Assembly (NCBI GenBank): GCA_039654915.1
Contig: CM077599.1
Coordinates: 65,090,501-65,154,500, forward strand
Source of the DNA: Aquilaria yunnanensis
Lineage: Eukaryota > Streptophyta > Magnoliopsida > Malvales > Thymelaeaceae
DNA: 64,000 nucleotides
Direction: 5' to 3'
Shown here: positions 10,701 through 20,439 of the stretch, in pieces
How the letters are laid out: every line of letters starts with the position of its first letter
Numbering within the stretch: position 1 is the stretch's first letter
The notes under the pieces: generated by a model
What the model saw: only the letters and a program-made list of their open reading frames with translations
The model's database searches: none
What the model was told of the DNA's origin: nothing
Translations under genes and position numbers: made by a program

Positions 10701-13640
10701 GGAGAAAATTGATTGATTTTGATTTTGAGGTTAAGGGTCCTTCCTTAGAACCTCTGCGATAGGAGCTTTCCTATCGTTTGGAGAAAAATTGATGATTTCT
10801 GAGGCCAAGGTTTCATCCTTAAAACCTCGGATTGATTGATTGATTTCGAAGCAAAGGTTCCATCCTTAAAACCTCGAATTGATTGATTGATTTCGAGGCA
10901 AAGGTTCCATCCTTAAAACCTCAGATTGATTGATTGATTTCGAGGCAAAGGTTTCATCCTTAAAACCTCAGATTGATTGGTTGATTTCGAGGCAAAGGTT
11001 CCATCCTTAAAACCTCGGATTGATTGATTGATGTCGAGGTAAAGGTTTCATCCTTAAAGCCTCGAATTGATTGATTGATGTCGAGACAAAGGTTCCATCC
11101 TTAAAACCTCGGATTGATTGATTGATCTCGAGGCAAAGGTTTCATCCTTAAAACCTCGGATTGATTGATTGATTTCGAGGCAAAGGTTCCATCCTTAAAA
11201 CCTCGGATTGATTGATTGATTTCGAAGCAAAGGTTCCATCCTTAAAACCTCTGCGATAGGAGCTTTCCTATCGTTGGTAGAAAATGATTGATTAATTTTC
11301 GAGGTTAAGGGTCCTTCCTTAGAACCTCTGCGATAGGAGCTTTCCTATCGTTGGAGAAAAATGATTGATTAATTTTCGAGGTTAAGGGTCCTTCCTTAGA
11401 ACCTCTGCGATAGGGGCTTTCCTATCGTTTGGAGAAAAATAATTGATTAATTTTCGAGGTTAAGGGTCCTTCTTCAGAACCTCTGCGATAGGAGCTTTCC
11501 TATTGTTGGAGAAAATGATTGATTAATTTTCGAGGTTAAGGGTCCTTCCTTAGAATCTCTACGATAGGAGCTTTCCTATCGTTGGAGAAAAATGATTGAT
11601 TAATTTTCGAGGCTAAGGGTCCTTCCTTAAAACCTCTGCGACAGGAGCTTTCCTATCGTTGGAGAAAATTGATTGATTTTGATTTTGAGGTTAAGGGTCC
11701 TTCCTTAGAACCTCTGCGATAGGAGCTTTCCTGTCGTTTGGAGAAAAATTGATGATTTCTGAGGCAAAGGTTTCATCCTTAAAACCTCGGATTGATTGAT
11801 TGATTTCGCAGCAAAGGTTCCATCCTTAAAACCTCGAATTGATTGATTGATTTCGAGGCAAAGGTTCCATCCTTAAAACCTCAGATTGATTGATTGATTT
11901 CGAGGCAAAGGTTTCATCCTTAAAACCTCAGATTGATTGGTTGATTTCAAGGCAAAGGTTCCATCCTTAAAACCTCGGATTGATTGATTGATGTCGAGGT
12001 AAAGGTTCCATCCTTAAAGCCTCGAATTGATTGATTGATGTCGAGACAAAGGTTCCATCCTTAAAACCTTGGATTGATTGATTGATCTCGAGGCAAAGGT
12101 TCCATCCTTAAAACCTCGGATTGATTGATTGATTTCGAGGCAAAGGTTCCATCCTTAAAACCTCGGATTGATTGATTGATGTCGAGGTAAAGGTTCCATC
12201 CTTAAAACCTCGAATTGATTGATTGATCTCGAGGCAAAGGTTCCATCCTTAAAACCTCGGATTGATTGATTGATTATTTTCGAGGCAAATGTTCCATCCT
12301 TAAAACCCCGATGATGAAAATTGATTATTTTCGAGGCAAAGGTTCCATCCTTAAAACCCCGATGGTGAAAATTGATTATTTTCGAGGCAAAGGTTCCATC
12401 CTTAAAACCCCGATGATGAAAATTGATTGTTTTCGAGGCAAAGGTTCCATCCTTAAAACCCCAATGATGAAAATTGATTTTTTTCGAAGCAAAAGGTTCC
12501 ATCCTTAAAACCCCGATGAAAATTGATTGTTTTCGAGGCAAAGGTTCCATCCTTACAACCCCGATGAAAATTGATTGTTTTCGAGGCAAAGGTTCCATCC
12601 TTAAAACCCCGATGATGAAAATTGATTTTTTTCGAGGCAAAAGGTTCCATCCTTAAAACCCCGATGAAAATTGATTTTTTTCGAGGCAAAGGTTCCATCC
12701 TTACAACCCCGATGAAAATTGATTGTTTTCGAGGCAAAGGTTCCATCCTTAAAACCCCGATGATGAAAATTGATTTTTTTCGAGGCAAAGGTTCCATCCT
12801 TAAAACCCCGATGATGAAAATTGATTATTTTCGAGGCAAAGGTTCCATCCTTACAACCCCGATGAAAATTGATTGTTTTCGAGGCAAAGGTTCCATCCTT
12901 AAAACCCCGATGATGAAAATTGATTGTTTTCGAGGCAAAGGTTCCATCCTTAAAACCCCGATGATGAAAATTGATTATTTTCGAGGCAAAAGGTTCCATC
13001 CTTAAAACCCAGATGAAAATTGATTGTTTTCGAGGCAAAGGTTCCATCCTTACAACCTCGATGAAAATTGATTGTTTTCGAGGCAAAGGTTCCATCCTTA
13101 AAACCCCGATGATGAAAATTGATTTTTTTCGAGGCAAAGGTTCCATCCTTAAAACCCCGATGATGAAAATTGATTATTTTCGAGGCAAAGGTTCCATCCT
13201 TAAAACCCCGATGATGAAAATTGATTGTTTTCGAGGCAAAGGTTCCATCCTTAAAACCCCGATGATGAAAATTGATTGTTTTCGAGGCAAAGGTTCCATC
13301 CTTAAAACCCCGATGATGAAAATTGATTGTTTTCGAGGCAAAGGTTCCATCCTTAAAACCCCGATGAAAATTGATTGTTTTCGAGGCAAAGGTTCCATCC
13401 TTAAAACCCCGATGATGAAAATTGATTATTTTCGAGGCAAAGGTTCCATCCTTAAAACCCCGATGATGAAAATTGATTGTTTTCGAGGCAAAGGTTCCAT
13501 CCTTAAAAGCCCGATGAAAATTGATTATTTTCGAGGCAGAGGTTTCATCCTTAAAACCCCGATGATGAAAATTGATTGTTTTCGAGGCAAAGGTTCCATC
13601 CTTAAAACCTCGATGATGAAAATTGATTTTGAGGCTAAGG
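7744..13640. repeat. 5.9-kb tandem-repeat array in the element's 3' region
   Basis: Related unit types alternate in blocks. One type, 76-78 bp (about 8216-9200, 9669-10787, 11251-11745), carries GAGGTTAAGGGTCC and GATAGGAGCTTTCCTATC. A 47-bp type (about 7915-8215, 9210-9668, 10789-11250, 11749-12270) carries GAGGCAAAGGTTCCATCC. A 48/51-bp type (about 12271-13640) carries GATGATGAAAATTGATTG. The block junction TTGATGATTTCTGAGG recurs at 9210, 10789 and 11749, giving higher-order periods of 1579 and 960 bp. Most units contain short self-complementary arms. On the minus strand the array lies between the LOG-like gene and the 3' LTR. Variable tandem repeats in the 3' UTR are a known trait of Tat/Ogre elements. 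Confidence 0.95.
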
Positions 13641-14175
13641 AGCTTTCCTTAGGACCTCGAGCGAAATTTATATGAAAGCAATTGAAATTGGAATAATTTT
13701 CTTCGAAAGTGTGAATTTTCATAATAGGCGAGCGCAAAGAATTAGGCTTCGATAAAACGAGTGAATCTTGATGATGACAATAACACTGAGAAATTATGTA
13801 AAGGGAACGGATGTTTGGAATCAATATTCAAGGTTCATCTAATATTTTCTTCAGTAAATATAGATTCCCTTGTGAGATATGTTATCCAAATAAGGTTAAA
13901 GCTTAACTACCCCAAAATGTTATGCCTAGTAGACCTAATAGGATGCGTCTCAAGAGTAATAAAAATTACTCTTTACTCAGCCATTCCAACCTAAAGGCAT
14001 TGTCGCATGGTTTTAATATCAGCATGGACGAAACTATCTTATAAGATAACGAAATTCCCTGAAAAGAAAAACTGAAATACGAAAGAAAATGCTGATAATT
14101 AAAACGAAAGGACAAGAAAAACGGATCAGATCGCTTCTTCTTCCACAATGCTTCAACAGGCCGGGTAAAGGACAA

Positions 14176-14805
14176 TTATGGGAGTGAACTGGTCGGGAAA
14201 GACTGTCGTGTCCAGTCTATTTGGATCATCGCTGGATCTGGTTCAGGAACAAAAGCTTGCATTTTATCTAGCAATTCTTCAGCAGTTGTTGCGGATATTA
14301 TGATTCGTCGTGCCACCTCAGGGATAAACTTCTGCTTCACAGCACGATTCATAAAAGATAATAGACCTGCGAAGAAATAGTTAACATTTAAGAGCCCAAT
14401 GGGTTTTTGATGTAAATTAAGTTGGGCCATGGAAGCGATTTGGAAGACTTCTCCTAATGTGCCAAAGCCACCTGGTAGAGCGATAAAAGCATCAGCATTA
14501 AACAGCATTTGTAACAAGCGCTCTTGCAGATTTTTAACCACTAGCTCTTCTCCAATCGTGCCCCCAGAAACCGATTTCAGAGATGCAGGGATAATACCCA
14601 GAACCTGGCTTCCTCCTAAAGATGCTGTTGATGCTACAGCTCCCATTAATCCGACACTACCTCCTCCATAAACTAAGTGTATTTTTCGCTCAGCTAATAC
14701 ACTACCCAAATGGTTGGCTGCCTTTAAGTACTCTTCATCTTCTCCAGGAAAAGCTCCAGAAAATACATAAATACTTCGGGATTTATGAGTGGAGGTTTTC
14801 TCCAT
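14176..14805 (-). CDS. LOG: LOG-like cytokinin riboside 5'-monophosphate phosphoribohydrolase
   Basis: A 209-residue intact single-exon protein of the LOG family (TIGR00730-type Rossmann fold). LOG enzymes release active cytokinin base from its riboside monophosphate in cytosol and nucleus. Visible motifs: VYGGGSVGLMG at residues 45-55, an arginine at 96 in the stretch before ADAFIALPGG, and PGGFGTLGE at 111-119, which keeps the PGGxGTxxE catalytic signature with E119. Length is near the usual 210-230. The N-terminal family motif VFCGSS is altered to VFSGAF and the usual lysine after the catalytic arginine is a leucine, so this is a divergent member. Canonical plant LOG genes have several introns. 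This one has none and lies inside a retrotransposon, which suggests capture of a spliced transcript. It reads in the element's sense, 435 bp downstream of the finger-gene cluster. A TATA-like CTTTATAAATATA (14844-14856) lies about 40-50 bp upstream of the ATG. Catalytic activity is inferred. Confidence 0.9.
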   Translation of the reverse strand: MEKTSTHKSRSIYVFSGAFPGEDEEYLKAANHLGSVLAERKIHLVYGGGSVGLMGAVASTASLGGSQVLGIIPASLKSVSGGTIGEELVVKNLQERLLQMLFNADAFIALPGGFGTLGEVFQIASMAQLNLHQKPIGLLNVNYFFAGLLSFMNRAVKQKFIPEVARRIIISATTAEELLDKMQAFVPEPDPAMIQIDWTRQSFPTSSLP

Positions 14806-14843
14806 TCCTATCCTTACCCATGTGAGAAAAGAAGAAAAGAGGA

Positions 14844-14856
14844 TATATTTATAAAG
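14844..14856 (-). promoter_or_regulatory. TATA-like box of the LOG-like gene
   Basis: CTTTATAAATATA on the minus strand, 39-51 nt upstream of the start codon. The spacing leaves only a short leader, so the start site could be close to the ATG. Confidence 0.5.
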
Positions 14857-14894
14857 ATGAAGAGATAAGGCAATAATTTTATTTTCAAGAATGG

Positions 14895-15207
14895 ATACAT
14901 TATTGCCAGCTATTCACAGTAGTCACGAGTATGACTCTGGTCAGGTATGGGTACACTATCGTTAAAAGAGGAGGAAAATTTTCAAAATAGCTGCTAGCAT
15001 GTGCAGTAGTCACTACTGTAGCTTACGTCAGTAGTAGGTACGTGATTGTTGGAAGAGAAGGAAAATTTTAAAAAGTAGCAGCTATATACAGTAATCATAA
15101 CTGTATCTCATGTCAGGAGTGGGTACATTATTGCCAAAAGGGGAGGAAAATTTCAAAAGCGACAGCTAGCACGTACAGTAATCGTGACTTTGGTTCACGT
15201 TTCCACT
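14895..15207. repeat. About four 80-87-bp tandem units 3' of finger gene 1
   Basis: Units begin with TACATTATTGCC-like sequence, pass through an A-rich GGAGGAAAATTT segment and contain an inverted pair such as ACAGTAATCATAACTGT or CAGTAGTCACTACTG. Single related units lie at about 15905-15985 and 16733-16825, 3' of finger genes 2 and 3. The block separates the finger cluster from the LOG-like gene. Confidence 0.75.
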
Positions 15208-15239
15208 GATTTTGCATCCAGTAACGGCTTTAATGCCTT

Positions 15240-15788
15240 CTATGAATCGGCGATTTGCATCCCATCCAGTTTTCTCACAAACTGGCAAACTGGGTCATTA
15301 AAAGTCAGATTTCCAAGACTGTAACGATCTTGTTCTTTACGGAAAGTCCACCATAAATCCATAATTTCCCATTGCACTATTTCACAAGAATGTGTTTCAA
15401 AAGTTAATAGGATATCATCCAAAGATTCCTTACGCAGGCCATTCTTGATAAATCTTATTCTATCATTACGATTTCTGGTGATCACTCCTGGAGAACGACA
15501 TTTATTGCCGCAAATCCACCATCCACAATTATGACAAACGCCTAGCCTCTTTGCTCTTCTTTTTTTGGCATAAGCGCTTTTACCAAAGCCGGGCATACGG
15601 GGAAAGAACGCTTCGGGAACTTCACCAGCTGAATGAACCTTAGCTTCAATTAGCCACCGCACATTATCAGGAATGCCTTTGTGCATAAATACTCTGAATC
15701 GTTCACATCTAGCTTGATAAATCTTTTTAAGAACATTTATTGGGAAGGAAGGAAAATACTTTCGTAGGGCGGAAAGAGAAGACTCCAT
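15240..15788 (-). CDS. Virus NABP-like zinc-finger protein, copy 1
   Basis: An intact 182-residue intronless protein, about 72% identical to copy 2 by a gapless alignment. Residues 66-97 hold the recognisable core: GFGKSAYAKK, a basic KKRRAKRL stretch (75-82) and four cysteines spaced CX2CX4CX3C at 85, 88, 93 and 97. This layout (glycine/serine-tyrosine-alanine lead, arginine-rich run, CxxC finger, then a FIKNG-like segment near 113-117) resembles the cysteine-rich nucleic-acid-binding proteins of carlaviruses and relatives. Those proteins are usually shorter (about 100-140 residues), bind nucleic acid and can enter the nucleus. Copy 1 carries the variant finger CHNCGWWICGNKC, where the other two have CGRW. 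C28, C135 and C168 are also conserved in all copies. A role in transcription or RNA binding is inferred; the alternative is an unrelated zinc-finger family. Confidence 0.85.
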   Translation of the reverse strand: MESSLSALRKYFPSFPINVLKKIYQARCERFRVFMHKGIPDNVRWLIEAKVHSAGEVPEAFFPRMPGFGKSAYAKKRRAKRLGVCHNCGWWICGNKCRSPGVITRNRNDRIRFIKNGLRKESLDDILLTFETHSCEIVQWEIMDLWWTFRKEQDRYSLGNLTFNDPVCQFVRKLDGMQIADS

Positions 15789-15854
15789 TGATGAAGGAGG
15801 TATTTAAGAGAAGAAAGAAATTAGTGATTGTAGGAAATGGAAATAACTAACACA

Positions 15855-15863
15855 TATTTATAG
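15855..15863 (-). promoter_or_regulatory. TATA-like box of finger gene 1
   Basis: CTATAAATA on the minus strand, about 70 bp upstream of the ATG. It sits in a stretch (TTTATAGTGAT-AAA-GGGATAA in plus sense) also found upstream of copy 2, so the promoter was duplicated with the gene. Confidence 0.55.
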
Positions 15864-16012
15864 TGATGAAAGGGATAATGCGTTAATTACACTTGCAGAA
15901 GCAAGTTCATTATTGTCAAAAGAAAAGACAAATGACAGCTTATATGTACAGCAATCATGACTGTGGCTCTCATCTTCCACTGATTTATGTCCAGTAACGG
16001 CATTAACGGCTT

Positions 16013-16561
16013 CTATGAGTCGAGGATTTGCTTTCCATCCAGTTTTCTTACAAGCTGGCAAACAGGGTCGTTTACAGTCAGATTCCCAAGACTGTAACGG
16101 TCTCGTTCTTTATGGTAAGTCCTCCACAATTTGACAATTTGACCTTGCACTTTTCCACAAGAATGCGTTTCAAGAGTCTCTCGGATATCTTCCAGAGATT
16201 CCTTACGCAGGCCATTCTTAATGAATTTTCTTTTATCTTCACGATTTGTGGAGATGTATCTTAAAGACTGACATTTAGTATTACAATTCCATCGCCCACA
16301 TTTATAACACACGCCTAGTCTCTTTGCTCTTCGCCTTTTGGCATAACGGCTTTTACCTAAACCGGGCATGCGGGGCATAAATGCATCTGGAACTTCACCC
16401 GCCAAACGGACCTTAGCTTCAATTATCCACTGCACATTATCGGGAATGCCTTTGCGTGTAAAAACTCTGATTCTTTCACATCTAGCAAGGTAGATCTTTT
16501 TAAGGACTTTTATTGGAAGGGAAGGAAAGTATTTTCGCAGTGCAGAAAGAGTAGAATCCAT
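16013..16561 (-). CDS. Virus NABP-like zinc-finger protein, copy 2
   Basis: An intact 182-residue intronless protein, about 72-73% identical to copies 1 and 3 with no gaps. The core reads GLGKSRYAKRRRAKRL followed by the finger CYKCGRWNCNTKC (Cys 85, 88, 93, 97) and FIKNG at 113-117. The middle third is strongly basic and looks like a nuclear-localisation and nucleic-acid-binding surface. The N-terminal 60 residues are conserved among copies (LRKYFPS at 8-14, KGIP at 37-40). The C terminus NDPVCQ-VRKLDG is nearly invariant. Its 3' flank shares with copy 3 the phrase CCAGTAACGGCATTAACGG (plus sense), so unit boundaries lie outside the ORF. Equal length without a stop despite about 28% divergence points to long purifying selection. 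Function unproven. Confidence 0.85.
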   Translation of the reverse strand: MDSTLSALRKYFPSLPIKVLKKIYLARCERIRVFTRKGIPDNVQWIIEAKVRLAGEVPDAFMPRMPGLGKSRYAKRRRAKRLGVCYKCGRWNCNTKCQSLRYISTNREDKRKFIKNGLRKESLEDIRETLETHSCGKVQGQIVKLWRTYHKERDRYSLGNLTVNDPVCQLVRKLDGKQILDS

Positions 16562-16680
16562 TGATGAGAGAAGAATTTGAGAGAAGAGGGAAATGAATCA
16601 GTTATTGTAGTAGACTGGAATAACCGACTTTAGAAGTCACGGGGTATCTTATCCGCTGGTTAATCAGAAGGAAGAACACG

Positions 16681-16689
16681 CATTTATAG
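16681..16689 (-). promoter_or_regulatory. TATA-like box of finger gene 2
   Basis: CTATAAATG on the minus strand, about 120 bp upstream of the ATG, inside the segment conserved upstream of copy 1. Confidence 0.5.
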
Positions 16690-16850
16690 TGATAAAAAGG
16701 GATAACGTGTCGATTACACTTAGGGGAGCATGTACATCTGTCAAAAGAAAATGCAAACTTTTCCAAATATAACAAACTGTATGTACAGTAATTGTGACTG
16801 TGGCTCACATCTTCCATTGGTTTTACGTCCAGTAACGGCATTAACGGCTT

Positions 16851-17399
16851 CTATGAGTCGAGGATTTGCTTCCCATCCAGTTTCCTTACAAGCTGGCAAA
16901 CAGGGTCATTTACAGTCAGATTCCCGGGACTGTAACGGTTTAGTTCTTCATGAAAAATGCTCCATAAACCAAGAAGTTCACGTTGCACAGATCCACAAGA
17001 ATGCGTCTCAAGAGTCAATTGGATATCATCCAACGAGTCCTTACTCAGGCCATTCTTAATGAATCGTATTTTATCTTCTCGATTATCAGAGATCATCCCT
17101 AAAGAACGACATTTAGTATTACAAGTCCACCGTCCACATTTATGGCAGACTTGTAACCTTTTCGCTCTTCGCTTTTTGGCATAAGAGCTTTTGCCTATTC
17201 CAGGCATGTGAGACACAAATGCCTCTGGGATTTCACCTGCCAGACGAACCTTGGCTTCAATTAACCACCGCACATCTTCAGGGATTCCTTTGTGCATCAG
17301 AACTCTTAATCGTTCACAGCGAACTTGGTAGATCTTTTTGAGAATGTTCATTGGGAGAGAAGGAAAATATTTTCGTAAGACAGAAAGAGTAGGATCCAT
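16851..17399 (-). CDS. Virus NABP-like zinc-finger protein, copy 3
   Basis: An intact 182-residue intronless protein and the most upstream gene of the cluster in transcription order. The core is GIGKSSYAKKRRAKRL, then the finger CHKCGRWTCNTKC with the same four cysteines and FIKNG. About 50 of 182 residues differ from copy 2, without gaps. The 5' flank matches that of copy 2 for about 110 bp (AATCAGTTATT..., CCGACTT...GTCACGG) but the match stops near 17510, before the TATA-like region of copy 2. So copy 3 either uses another promoter, is read from the LTR, or marks the edge of the duplicated unit. Not a retroviral Gag knuckle, which would be CX2CX4HX4C. Confidence 0.85.
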   Translation of the reverse strand: MDPTLSVLRKYFPSLPMNILKKIYQVRCERLRVLMHKGIPEDVRWLIEAKVRLAGEIPEAFVSHMPGIGKSSYAKKRRAKRLQVCHKCGRWTCNTKCRSLGMISDNREDKIRFIKNGLSKDSLDDIQLTLETHSCGSVQRELLGLWSIFHEELNRYSPGNLTVNDPVCQLVRKLDGKQILDS

Positions 17400-20300
17400 T
17401 TTCTAGAGGGAAGTAAAAGACAGAAGAGAGGAAAGAATCAGTTATTATGGGCAACTGAGAGAACCGACTTGAGAGTCACGGAGTACCGTATCTACCGTTT
17501 AACCGGAAAAGTGGATCCTACTTTATTTTGGTATCATAGATATTTCTTATCTTTGATATCTCGTCAGGCATAACATTGATCCAGTCCTTGATTATTGAAT
17601 CCATTGTCTGCTTTCGACGACAATATTTCTCGATATCCGCGCTTATCTTTGACCATAGCTATTTCTTATCTTGGATACCGCTAAGCTGGCGTCAATTCTG
17701 TCCATCTAGGTGTAGCATCGATTATTGAATCGATTGCCAGGCTTTTGACATATTGTCTACCTTATCCTTGAATTCCTGATGCTGGTTGGTCCCGCATATT
17801 AGCTGTGTATCCAGTGATAGATTGGTAAGAGCTGATGACATTGAGATCTCAGCTTATACTGCTGAAACTGTGCCGTGGATGTGCTTCCCATTTGGTTCCT
17901 ATTATGCAAAAGCCATGCATGCATGATGTGAAATGCATGAATGCAGAGCATGTGGAATTGATGTTTTTTTTTTTTTTATAAATCTAGTTCTTCATGTCTT
18001 TGCTTTACTGGATCTTCTTTGTGATTGCCTTCTTGGACTATCATTGAATCTCTTTATGTTTTCCAGCTTTTGTTCACTGCCTCAAAAGCCCAACTTTTTT
18101 CAAAATCCTCTTTCTTTGACTTGTTCTTTGAATTTTGGCCTCAATTTCTTTAAAGTTGGCCCGCCTCATAATTTATATCTCTTTCGGGTACTCATCCATT
18201 GTCATGGATTTGATACCATCAAAGGCTTTACTTTCAATGTCTGTCCTTTTTCTGGTGTCCGGGCTGACATATACTTATCCCCATGTTATAATCTGAATGA
18301 TTGCTCTTCCTTGAGCTCAAGTTTTGATCCATAAGACTTGCCCCCTTGTCTATTGAACTTCTTTCTTGGCAGTACTATTCTTACGCTTCGTAGAGACTAC
18401 TTTGCCCCCCTGAATATGGTATTTATGTGGATAAAAGGTATCATCTCGCCTTTGATTTAACAGAAGGTCGAGCATTTCTAGACCTTTGTGATGGCACTTG
18501 ATCGTAAATTTCTCTTACAAGAACCACATCTTATTAAAGAAAGACTCAAGCTATCTCCTCACTTTTAAGTCTACACACATTAATGAATAATGGTTTGGCC
18601 TTAAAGAAAAACTTTCATCGATTTGCAAAGCTTGACAAAGTAATTTACGGTCTTTATTTTTAATTAAAATATCCTGCCACTCTTCCCTTTCCAACTCGAA
18701 GACATAAACTGTGCAAGGCAATAAGGTATAAACATGATTCACAAGGATAGCCTTTTAGCTGAATGAGGATGATATCGAGAGGTAAATGTTAGGTGTGAGG
18801 GAAATTAAGTTTAAATGTTTTTGCTGCAGTTTTTTAGCTGAATGAGAATAATATTAAGAGGTAAATATTAGGTCTAAGTAAAGTTAAGTTTGAGTGGTGT
18901 GAAAGAAGGGTATTTTAATACTACTCGTGAGCAGTATTAAATAAGGTAGAAACATGATTCACAATGATAGTCTTTTAACTTAATGAGGATATTAGGTCTG
19001 AGGAAAGTTAAATTTAAGTGGTTTGAAAGAAGGGTCTTTTAATACTACTCGTGAGCAAATTTGATTATGGTGAAAAACTCAATAGTGATGACCTCAAACT
19101 TGCCACTCTTTCCAGAAAGTTAAACCTCATCTGTTGCCCCCCAACTATTGTGATCTTTATGCATGCTTGGTTTGAGGGTTGCTTTTGTGTTCTAAACCGT
19201 CTTTGCAGGTTTTCAGTCTAGAATCCATAGCTCACTTTTTTTCTTTTTTTTTTCTTTTGCTCTAGTTTGAGCCCTTTTTCCTTTTTTTTTTTTTGTTTTT
19301 TTTGTTTTGTTTTGTTTTTTTTTTTTTGTTTCCTTTTTTTTTTTGTGAGCTATGGTGATGACATACTTGATAACTCTCTTGAAGTGAGATGACTCAAGTG
19401 GCCTTGCTTGCTCGTGCTTGTTCTCAGTCCTTTTTGGTTTTGAATTTTCCCTTGTTGTCTTTTGATGGAAGGGATGAATTTCTCTTTTCGGAGTTTGTGT
19501 TGCAAAGAACTGAGATCATAGCCCTCTTGAAGTGAAATGATTAAAGTGGCCTTAGTTGCTTGTGTTTGCTCTCAGTCTCTTTTTTTTTTTGTTTTGGATT
19601 TTCCCTTTAATGGCTTTTGATGGAAGGGATAAACTTCTTTCCTTTGCTGGAATTTGTGTTGCGGAAAACTGAGAATTTTTTTTTTTGTATTGAGCATTTG
19701 TGAGAATTGGGAGGCCACTGAAGTCATTTAATATGAGAGCTAACTTCTTTGGAAGCTAACCCCAGACTTCTTGCAAGGATGTTGATAACCACTATGAATT
19801 CTTTTTTTGAAAGTTGGGGTGCAACATATGAAATCCTTCTTACTAGATTTGACAGCACTTTCAAGATCGCCACTATTAAATCTCCCTTAACTTTTTATTT
19901 TCACCCACGAGTAGTATCGTTTTCAAAGTAAAGTGTGATAGCAATAATGGATAGTATAATGGAAAGGAGTGAGAGATGGATATAAAAACGGAATTTTTGG
20001 TAAGAAGTGGTAAAATGTGTAGGTGTAATAATTGAATTTTTGGTAAAAATTGGTAGAATGTGTAGATGTAATAATGGAATTAAAAAGTGGTAGAATGCAC
20101 ACGCAACATCTTTTTGTTAGAGAACAAAAAGAATTACCGGTTGTCGAAAAGTAAAGTGTGATGGCAATAATAGATAGTATAATAGCAAAGAGTGTAAAAA
20201 TGGAAAGTAGTAGAATGCACGCATCACATCTTTTTGTTGTACCAGAAAAAGAATAGCAGGTGTCCATTTAACAAAGACTACACCCTAGATTCTGGACTAA

Positions 20301-20400
20301 ATCTAGGAGATTTTTACTATTAAATTACTTTCGCAAGCTTTCAAAGATACAAGTTTATTCAAAGGATTCCCAGTCATTCAAAAGTGTGTGCGGACTGTTA
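17400..20400. other. Leader region of the giant element, repeats but no gene
   Basis: No convincing protein. It holds short tandem duplications: a unit of about 125 bp near 17534-17750 (ATATTTCTTATCTT...GATTATTGAAT), one of about 120-170 bp at 18730-19040 (AACATGATTCACAA...TACTACTCGTGAGCA), and one of about 200 bp near 19930-20265 (TAAAGTGTGAT-GCAATAAT). There are long T runs at 17960-17976 and 19240-19340. In element sense it lies between the gag relic and the finger genes, where pol should be. Confidence 0.6.
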
Positions 20401-20439
20401 GGTCAGATCTGACTTGGAGCCCTTCCAAAATCAATGTAA

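Noticed and set aside
7744..13640. Regularly spaced repeats reminiscent of CRISPR
   Set aside because: Units are directly adjacent with no unique spacers, and this is plant nuclear DNA.
12155..13675. Repetitive ORFs up to 234 codons on both strands in the tandem array
   Set aside because: Units of 48 or 51 bp without stops keep frames open on both strands; 1-bp length changes between units break them. No sign of translation.
16851..16900. A reading frame past the finger-gene stops (ANPRLIEAVNAVTG-like)
   Set aside because: It is an alternative-frame reading of the conserved 3' end and flank, without its own start or extension.
15240..17399. Finger genes as retrotransposon Gag zinc knuckles
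   Set aside because: Cysteine spacing is CX2CX4CX3C without the histidine of CX2CX4HX4C, and the basic stretch precedes the finger. A separate gag relic is present at 20440-20840.
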